Origin: an uncultured Lachnospiraceae bacterium
GTDB lineage: Bacteria > Bacillota > Clostridia > Lachnospirales > Lachnospiraceae
Assembly (NCBI GenBank): GCA_910584685.1
Contig: CAJUAO010000020.1
Span: 1-52,847, forward strand
Length of the DNA: 52,847 nt
Direction of reading: 5' to 3'
The position numbers were made by a program, and so were the translations under genes. Positions 34,396-42,300 of this stretch are shown piece after piece. A model generated the notes under the pieces. That model worked only from the letters and a program-made list of their open reading frames with translations. It searched no databases and was not told the DNA's origin. Positions within the stretch are counted from its first letter, which is position 1, and every line of letters starts with the position of its first letter.

Positions 34396-36520
34396 GGTCT
34401 TGGATATTCGTGACGCAGGGCATAATCTTATGTCCATTGTTAATGATATTCTTGATTTTGCACAGCTGCAGCAGGATAAGATGGATATTGAGGAGGAAGC
34501 CTACAATATAACGTCTACGATAAATGACATTATCAATATGGCGCTGGCGCGAAAGGGTGATAAGCAGATTGAATTTATTGTGGACTGCGATGCAAATATT
34601 CCAAGCGGGCTTTTGGGTGATGAGAAAAAAATCCGAAGAGTAATTATGAATATAGTGGATAATGCTATTAAGTTTACAAATGATGGGGGCGTTATTATTG
34701 ATATTCATGCCAGAAGAGAAGATTATGGCATAAATCTCTGCGTATCAGTAAAGGATACGGGCAGCGGCATAGGGGAGGAAAGCCTGGAAAAGCTTTTTGA
34801 GAGCTTTAGTCAGGTAGATACAAGAAGAAACCGCCAAAACGGCGGAGTAGGTTTAGGACTTGCCATTTCAAGGGCATTGGTTCAGAAGATGGGGGGAACT
34901 ATTACAGTTCAAAGCCGCGTAAACAAGGGAAGTATTTTCCGTTTTGTAGTTCCTCAGAAGGTACTGGATGAAAATAGAATTGGACAGGTTATAAATCGGC
35001 ATGAGTTAAATATTGCCGCATATTTTGACATGGAGCAGTTTGACATGATTACTATCAGGGACGAGTATTCAAAGCTTATTATGCACATGGTAAAGCAGCT
35101 TCAGGTAAAATGTCACGTTTGCCGTAATTTGGCTGAGTTAAAGCGAAGACATGATATTGAACCATTCACTCATATTTTTATCAGTCTGGAGGAGTATCAG
35201 GAGGATGAGGCTTATTTTGACGAGCTGACGAAGCATACAAAGGTAATTCTTGTGCTGGAGCGCTTCAATGAAAAATATGTTTTAAATCAAGATATAATAC
35301 GGCTCTATAAGCCGTTTTACATATTGCCTGTAGTGTCAATCCTAAATGGAAACGCCGGTTCAGGCGGCGGAAAACAAATAGTGCGTATGGGTAAATTTAC
35401 GGCGCCAAACGCCCATGTCCTGGTGGTGGATGATAACCTGATGAATATCCGCGTGGTGGAGGGACTGTTAAAGGAATATCAAATTAAGGTCACCTATGCT
35501 ACAAGCGGGCAGGAAGCATTGAAAATAATTGAGAAAATGTGCTTTGATTTTGTGTTTATGGACCACATGATGCCGGAGATGGATGGAGTTGAGACCATGC
35601 ACCGGATTCGGGATAAAGCAGGGCATTATTATCAGAAGGTGCCTATTATAGCCCTGACAGCCAATGCAGTTCCAGGCAACAGAGAGATGTTTCTGGAGGA
35701 GGGCTTTAACGATTTTGTGGCAAAGCCATTGGAAATGTCTGTTTTGGAAAGGGTGCTAAGGCGTAATCTGCCAGAGGAGAAGCTTGTGCTGCAAACGAGG
35801 GATGAACAGCAGTCTATGGAACAGCAGCTTAAGGAGAGCAATGAAAAGGAAGAGAAATTGAAAATCGGTGATTTGAATGTGGAACAGGGATTGCTTTACT
35901 GCGGCGGACCTGAGGCATATTTGGAAATTTTAGAGCGGTGCTTTGAGGACGGCGTTAATGAGCGTCAGCTTTTGGAGAAGCTGTATGAGGAGCAGGATTG
36001 GAAGAACTACACAATCAGAGTTCATGGATTAAAAAGTACAATGCAAAGTATCGGAGCGATTCCTCTTTTTGAAAAGGCAAAAGCTCTTGAGATGGCAGGA
36101 AAAAATGAAGATATTGACTATATTCTGGAATGGCATAAGGATATGATTGCAGAGCATATACGAGTGATGGAGGAGCTTAAACATTGCCCAAAGCTTCACC
36201 ATAAGCTGCAGGAGGATGTATTGCCCTCAGCTTTAGGACAGGAGAAAGCTGCAATTGATTTGCCAAAGCTTGACGATGATATGCTTGACAGTCTGCTTAC
36301 GGAATTTGAGGCTGCCATGTACGATTTAAATGAAGAGGAAATGCTTTTGATATTGGGGAAAATCCAGGAGTATCAATACTGTGGAGCGTCCCTTAAGGAG
36401 AAGCTTGCCTTGGTGAAGAAAAAGGTGGAAATGTCCGATTATATGTCAGCGGTGGATTTGGCGTACAAAATCCGGGAGGAGTTAAAAAATAACAGGGAAG
36501 GAGAATTTGCGAATGATTAA
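34385..36520 (+). CDS. Hybrid kinase, 3' part (HATPase-REC-HPt)
   Basis: 711 residues. Residues 1-45 complete the HisKA helix. The HATPase follows: N box NIVDNAIKF, G1 DTGSGIGEE, G2 GVGLGLAISRA. A weakly conserved pseudo-receiver (~205-325) precedes a true receiver (VVDDNLMN, Asp393 in FMDHMMPEMDG, Lys in AKPLE). The HPt domain has His547 in RVHGLKSTMQSIG and a further helical C-terminal segment. If translated from ATG 34385 alone it would lack its phospho-acceptor His. The gene overlaps the next start by eight bases. Confidence 0.88.
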   Translation: MRDEVLDIRDAGHNLMSIVNDILDFAQLQQDKMDIEEEAYNITSTINDIINMALARKGDKQIEFIVDCDANIPSGLLGDEKKIRRVIMNIVDNAIKFTNDGGVIIDIHARREDYGINLCVSVKDTGSGIGEESLEKLFESFSQVDTRRNRQNGGVGLGLAISRALVQKMGGTITVQSRVNKGSIFRFVVPQKVLDENRIGQVINRHELNIAAYFDMEQFDMITIRDEYSKLIMHMVKQLQVKCHVCRNLAELKRRHDIEPFTHIFISLEEYQEDEAYFDELTKHTKVILVLERFNEKYVLNQDIIRLYKPFYILPVVSILNGNAGSGGGKQIVRMGKFTAPNAHVLVVDDNLMNIRVVEGLLKEYQIKVTYATSGQEALKIIEKMCFDFVFMDHMMPEMDGVETMHRIRDKAGHYYQKVPIIALTANAVPGNREMFLEEGFNDFVAKPLEMSVLERVLRRNLPEEKLVLQTRDEQQSMEQQLKESNEKEEKLKIGDLNVEQGLLYCGGPEAYLEILERCFEDGVNERQLLEKLYEEQDWKNYTIRVHGLKSTMQSIGAIPLFEKAKALEMAGKNEDIDYILEWHKDMIAEHIRVMEELKHCPKLHHKLQEDVLPSALGQEKAAIDLPKLDDDMLDSLLTEFEAAMYDLNEEEMLLILGKIQEYQYCGASLKEKLALVKKKVEMSDYMSAVDLAYKIREELKNNREGEFAND

Positions 36521-39209
36521 GAAATTGCTTGAGGCAATCAGTGGACGGGAATATGAGCTCCGTGAGCGGATTTTCAGAATGTTAATTCTTGTAGGCGGCA
36601 GCCTGGCTATTATGGGAATTTTAGAATGTCTTATCCTTATGGATGTGAAAACCGTTATTATTCCACTTATTTTACTGTTGGCAGTTTTTTGCGTAGAGCT
36701 TGTGATTACCTTTAAGTATCACAAAATTGACATTGCCGCTGTTATAGTAGCCCTTCTCATTATCCTTATTGTATTTCCGACAATGTTTTTTTTAAGCGGA
36801 GGGCTTGAAGGCGGAGCCGTTATTTGGTTTGTACTGGGACTGCTTTACGTATTTTTAATGTTTTCAGGAAAAAGGCTGATATTTTTTCTATGTCTTTCAT
36901 TAGTAACTGATATTTTCACGTATGCTTACGGTTATTATCATCAGGAAGCCATTATCCCTATGGACTCTCCTGCAGCAGCTTATATGGATTCATTATTTGC
37001 CATGCTTGCAGTAGGACTTGCGGGAGGCATCATATTAAAGGCCCAGATGAAAATGTTTAATGTTGAACGTGATTTGGCAAGAAGGCAGCAAAAAGAGCTG
37101 GAGCAGATAAGTGAATCAAAAAACAGCTTTTTTGCAAGTATGAGCCATGAAATCCGTACGCCAATCAATACGATTGTGGGATTAAACGAGATGATTATCC
37201 GTGAGACCAAGGAGAAGGGAACACGGGAATATGCTCGGAGTATTCAAAGCGCAAGTAAAATGCTGTTGAATCTTGTAAATGATATTCTTGATTTATCTCA
37301 GATTGAAATGAAGAAAATGGAGATTATTCCTCTGGAATATAAGACGGAGGATGTGTTCAGCGATTTGATTGATATGATTCAGGTGCGTCTGATGGAAAAA
37401 AAGCTTGATTTCCAGGTAGATATAGATGAAACGATTCCTTCTGTACTGTGGGGAGATGTGAAGCGAATCAAGCAGGTAATCCTGAATATTCTTACTAATG
37501 CGGCAAAATATACGTCAGAGGGCTCTGTTGTTTTTTCGGTTCATGTGGAATCAATGGATGCTGATGAGGTTTGCTTAAAGATAACAGTGGAGGATACCGG
37601 TATCGGAATCCGAAAAGAAGATTTGCAGCATTTGTATGACTCCTTTAAGAGAGTAGATACCCATAAGAATTTAAGAATAGAAGGAAGCGGTCTTGGACTT
37701 TCCATTACTAAGCAGCTGGTTGATTTGATGGGCGGTGAAATTTCCGTGGACAGCATTTATACAAAGGGCTCCACATTTACGGTTATGCTGCCTCAAAAAA
37801 TCATGGATAGAACTCCTATTGGCGCTGTGAAATTTTTATCACGAAGCAGGGCTCATGGTGAGGAATATAAACAGAGCTTCGAGGCTCCTGAGGCGCGAAT
37901 TCTGATTGTGGATGATAACTCCATGAATTTATTGGTGGAGCGTAAGCTTCTTGAGGCAACTAAAATGAGGATTGATACTGCTGGAAGCGGAGATGAATGT
38001 CTTGAAAAGACATTGAGGAAGTATTATCATGTGATTTTGCTGGATTACATGATGCCGGGGATGGATGGTCTTGAAACATTACGGCAGCTACGAAGACAGG
38101 AAAACAGTTTGTGCCGCGATTCTGCCGTGATTGTTTTGTCTGCAAAAACTGCCGGGGAAACAGAAAAAAACTTTTTTGAGGAAAATTTTGACGGGTATCT
38201 GGAAAAGCCGATTCAGGGAGCCGATTTGGAGGCGGAAATCTTAAAATTTTTTCCGGAGGATATTATTGAATACAGGCGTGAGAAAGATTATTTGGAGGAT
38301 GAGACGAAGCTTCAGAAGATTTCCCATCATAAGAAAAGAAAGATTTATATCACTACTGACTGTGTAAGCGAGGTTCCGGACAGCCTGCTGGAAAAATATG
38401 ATATCGGATTAATGTATTTATATATTAAAACAGACAGCGGACGATTTGCTGACACATGGGAAATTTCTTCGGATAACCTTAGTCAGTTTATGACAGCTAC
38501 TACAAGCAATGCTATAGCGGACAGCGTTTCCGTGGAGGAATACGAGGACTTTTTTGCCGAGGCGCTTACACATTCGGAGCAGGTAGTACATATTTCTATG
38601 GCGAAAAATATAGGAAAAAGCTATGAGGTTGCCAAGGTGGCTGCACAAAGCTTTGACCATGTGCAGGTTATAGAGTCATCACAGATTTCCTGCGGACAGG
38701 GGTTAATTGTTTTATATGGTGGCTTGCTTGCTGCGCAGGGACATACGGCGGGAGAAATATGCGAGAAGGTTGAGAATATCAGAAAACGAATAGAATCACG
38801 TTTTATGATGCCCTCTGCAAAGATTTTTTATGAGCATGGCTATACAAGTAAAGTCTTTGCCAAGGTATGTGATGTGTTTTCATTTCATCCGGTAATGAAG
38901 ATGAAGCAGAGTAAGCTGACGATAGTAGGACTTGGGTCAGGAAGAATGGATGGGGCATGGAGACGATTTATTCGCCGGCATCTGCGGCACAATAGAAAAA
39001 TTAATGATGATGTCATTTTTATTTCTCATGTGGCGTGCAGTGTTGAGCAGCAAAAATTAATCCAAAGAGAGGTGCTTCGCTGCATTCCCTTTAAGCGTGT
39101 AATTATTCAGAGGGCGTCTGTAACTACGGCGTGCAGCTCAGGAATCGGAACCTTTGGATTTGCCTATTTTGTAAATGCAGGAGCTGACGATTTAGATGAT
39201 AATAAATAA
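36513..39209 (+). CDS. Membrane histidine kinase-REC-DegV fusion
   Basis: An 898-residue protein. Residues ~20-180 hold about six membrane helices. HisKA has SHEIRTPIN (His212), then HATPase (NILTNAAKYTS, DTGIGIRKED, GSGLGLSITKQ). A receiver (IVDDNSMN, Asp511 in LLDYMMPGMDG, Lys in EKPIQ) spans ~460-585. Residues ~607-898 are a complete DegV domain: ITTDCVSEVPDSL, ISMAKNIGKSYEVAK, VIESSQISCGQG, PSAKIFYEHGY and SSGIGTFGFAYF, in DegV order and length. DegV proteins bind fatty acids, and FakB-type members present them to FakA kinase. No FakA is nearby. ATG 36513 follows AAGGAGA and overlaps the previous gene. Confidence 0.88.
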   Translation: MIKKLLEAISGREYELRERIFRMLILVGGSLAIMGILECLILMDVKTVIIPLILLLAVFCVELVITFKYHKIDIAAVIVALLIILIVFPTMFFLSGGLEGGAVIWFVLGLLYVFLMFSGKRLIFFLCLSLVTDIFTYAYGYYHQEAIIPMDSPAAAYMDSLFAMLAVGLAGGIILKAQMKMFNVERDLARRQQKELEQISESKNSFFASMSHEIRTPINTIVGLNEMIIRETKEKGTREYARSIQSASKMLLNLVNDILDLSQIEMKKMEIIPLEYKTEDVFSDLIDMIQVRLMEKKLDFQVDIDETIPSVLWGDVKRIKQVILNILTNAAKYTSEGSVVFSVHVESMDADEVCLKITVEDTGIGIRKEDLQHLYDSFKRVDTHKNLRIEGSGLGLSITKQLVDLMGGEISVDSIYTKGSTFTVMLPQKIMDRTPIGAVKFLSRSRAHGEEYKQSFEAPEARILIVDDNSMNLLVERKLLEATKMRIDTAGSGDECLEKTLRKYYHVILLDYMMPGMDGLETLRQLRRQENSLCRDSAVIVLSAKTAGETEKNFFEENFDGYLEKPIQGADLEAEILKFFPEDIIEYRREKDYLEDETKLQKISHHKKRKIYITTDCVSEVPDSLLEKYDIGLMYLYIKTDSGRFADTWEISSDNLSQFMTATTSNAIADSVSVEEYEDFFAEALTHSEQVVHISMAKNIGKSYEVAKVAAQSFDHVQVIESSQISCGQGLIVLYGGLLAAQGHTAGEICEKVENIRKRIESRFMMPSAKIFYEHGYTSKVFAKVCDVFSFHPVMKMKQSKLTIVGLGSGRMDGAWRRFIRRHLRHNRKINDDVIFISHVACSVEQQKLIQREVLRCIPFKRVIIQRASVTTACSSGIGTFGFAYFVNAGADDLDDNK

Positions 39210-39213
39210 AAAG

Positions 39214-39242
39214 TATACAAAAATATGATTATATGCTATAAT
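39214..39242 (+). promoter_or_regulatory. Extended -10 promoter of the giant GH43 gene
   Basis: TATACA (39214-39219), 17 bp, TATAAT (39237-39242) with TGC directly before the -10. It starts a leader of about 60 nt, so the giant gene can be expressed apart from the kinase cluster. Confidence 0.65.
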
Positions 39243-39310
39243 TTAAGCACCTGTATTTAGGGGATACATTGTATAAAACTATTATATTTTGTAAAGAAGG
39301 AGGTTAATTG

Positions 39311-42300
39311 ATGAAAAAAGTTTTAAGAAAATTTTGCAGAGGGGGGATAGTAGCAGTTTTAATGGCAGCGCTTATGGTTATAGGAACGATAGCGCCGTCA
39401 TTGGCAGATACTATCAGAAAAGACGGACTTGAGGTTACAATAACCACAGATAAAGAAGCCTACAAGGCGGGAGAGGAAATTAAGGTAACGGTTTCTGTAA
39501 AAAACACAGGACAGGAAAATATTGAAAATGTCATGGTAGAATTGCAGATACCGGAGGGAATACAGCTTGCAGAGGGAAGTGACACCAAGATTGTAATTGG
39601 CAATGTTAAAGCCGGTGATGTAAAGACAGAGGAAGTAAATGCAAAGGCAGAGGAGGACATAAATACCGGAGATGATAATAAACCGGGAGACGACAACAAG
39701 CCGGGAGACGATAATAAGCCGGGAGACGACAACAAGCCGGGAGATGACAACAAGCCGGGAGATGAAAATAAGCCGGGAGATGATAACAGCGGAGACAATA
39801 ACGGCGGCGCAGGAACAGATAATAACGGCGTAGGAAACGGCGGAACAGGTAGCGGCGATGCATCTATAGGCGGAAGCGTTGTTACAGGAGATATAAATTT
39901 TATAGGATATCTTGCAGCGGCAGCTATTGTGTCGGAGGTGGTATTTATTCTTATAAAGCGCAGGAATAATAAGGCAGCCGGAATAATCGGAATCATGGCG
40001 CTTACATTAATCGGCTGCGGCTTAACGATACAGGTATCATATGCGGCGGTTGTAAACGGAAGGCTTGAAGTGAGCAAAAAGGTAACCGTTGACGGAGAGG
40101 AAAAGGAAATAACAGCTATAGTAACATACGGAACAAAGGTAGCAGACGTTGATATATCAACAAGCTATAAGAGAGTTTCAGTACATGACCCAAGTATAGT
40201 AAAGGACCCGGTTACAGGCACGTATTATGTGTTCGGAACACATATGACATGGGCAAAGTCGGATGACTTAATCAACTGGGAAATATTTACAAATAACATA
40301 AACAGAGATTACAAAACTCTTTTTGCAGAGGGAGCCGAGTGGTCAAAGCGCGGAAGCTCTGAATATGACTTGGCGGAAAATCTTTGGGCGCCTGACGTTA
40401 TATATAATGAGGATATGGGTAAATGGTGCATGTACATGAGTGTAAACGGAGACCACTGGTATACCTCAATAGCTCTTTTAACTGCCGATAGTCTTGACGG
40501 AGACTGGGAGTATAAGGGCACCGTTGTTTATTCGGGCTTTACAAATGCTGCAGAGGCAGCGGAAACTGATTTGGCGAAGGTAATAGGAACAAATGAGGTT
40601 CCTGCAAGATACCTTGAAAACAGAAATGGAAACCGTACATATGGAATGAACGCTATTGACCCATGCGTAAAGTATGACGAGGACGGCAATCTTTGGATGT
40701 CATACGGCTCATGGTTTGGCGGAATATATATGCTTAAGCTTGATAAGGCTACAGGATTAAGAGATTATACACATACATACGAGACTGTCGCAAATGTCTC
40801 AGATGAATATCAGGGACTAAAGCTTGCAGGAGGAGCCCATGTATCAGGAGAGGCTTCTTACATTGAAAAAATCGGAGACTACTGGTATTTGTTTATGAGC
40901 TATGGCGGTCTTGTAGCAAATGGCGGTTACAACATGAGAGTATTCCGCTCAGAAAGCATTACGGGACCATACACGGATGCCACAGGCGACGACGCAAGAT
41001 TTACGGCAGGTACAAATAATATTAACGGAACAACAGGTGTAAAGATATTTGGAAATTACAAGTGGAACACAATGAAGGTCGGTAATGTTGCGCAAGGACA
41101 TAATTCATTACTGGTTGATGACGACGGCAAGGCGTATGTTGTTTACCATACAAGATTTGCAGACGGAACGGAAGGCCATCAGGTAAGAGTTCACCAGCTC
41201 TTTACAAATACAGACGGCTGGCTGGTGGCAGCGCCTTATGAATATACTGGTGAAACATTAAGCGCATCAGGATATTCAAAGGAAGATATGGCAGGCTCAT
41301 ATGAGGTATTATATCATAAGCAGTCAGTTAATTATGAAAGTCTTGAATGTGTTACACCGCAGGATATTGTCTTAAATGAGGACGGAACAGTCACAGGCGA
41401 TTATACAGGCACATGGGAGTGTGAGGCAGACAGTCCGTATGTGACAATGGTCCTTGGCGGAGTAGAGTATAACGGCGTATTTGTAAAGCAGTATGTAGAT
41501 GAAACCACAGAACAGACAATGTGCTTTACCTTATTGGGAGATAATGAGGTAGAATTCTGGGGCAGCAAATATCTCACGGGAAAAATGGCCGTGGATATGA
41601 CTCTTGATAGAGGCATTGTAACAATTCCGCAGCAGACAGTGGCAGACATTGTCTTTAAGACAGAGGGATTGTACGGAACAACGATAAGCTATGCTTCAGG
41701 CAATAGGGCGGCGCTTTCAAATGACGGAACAGTAACAAGAGGTAGCGAGGATGTCACCGTTAAGGTTACGGCTACCTTTACAAACGGGGATTACTCTGTA
41801 GATAAGGAATATGAGATTAAGGTTCTCGGGGATAAGGGAGAGGGCGAAAGACTTCTTGTAGGAAGCTGGTTTACGGATGGCGAAGCCGACTTAAGCAATG
41901 CGGCTGAGGGCACATACAGCTATCCAAACCCATTTAACAAGACGGTAACAAACGGACTTGAGATTTATAACGGAGCTGTAATAGAGTTTGATGTTGAGGG
42001 AAGCGGGGCTTATTTAAGTACTATATTATCCTTCTTCGGAGGAGGAAGAATGTACTTTACCGGAGGCTCATATCTCGGCTATAACGCTACGGGAGGCTTC
42101 TTTGACGCAAACGTAAAGAACAGTGAGCCGTGGGCGGCAGGAACAAACTTTATAAGCGGAAAGACACACTTTGAGATTAAGCTTAAGGGCACAGGCTTTG
42201 AGGTATATGCAAACGGAATAAAGGCGTATGACAGCGCAGACCTCGACGCAGGAAATATTTTAGGCTCAAAGGACCCTAACTGGGGAGGCTATGCAAATGT

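Noticed and set aside
33727..36520. Two independent genes, a membrane protein and a separate kinase
   Set aside because: The end of the first and start of the second complete one HisKA helix and one base restores the frame, so a single split gene is the better reading.
39668..39793. Regular 18 bp repeats that might suggest a CRISPR array
   Set aside because: The units are directly tandem with no spacers, in frame, and encode GDDNKP in a protein linker.
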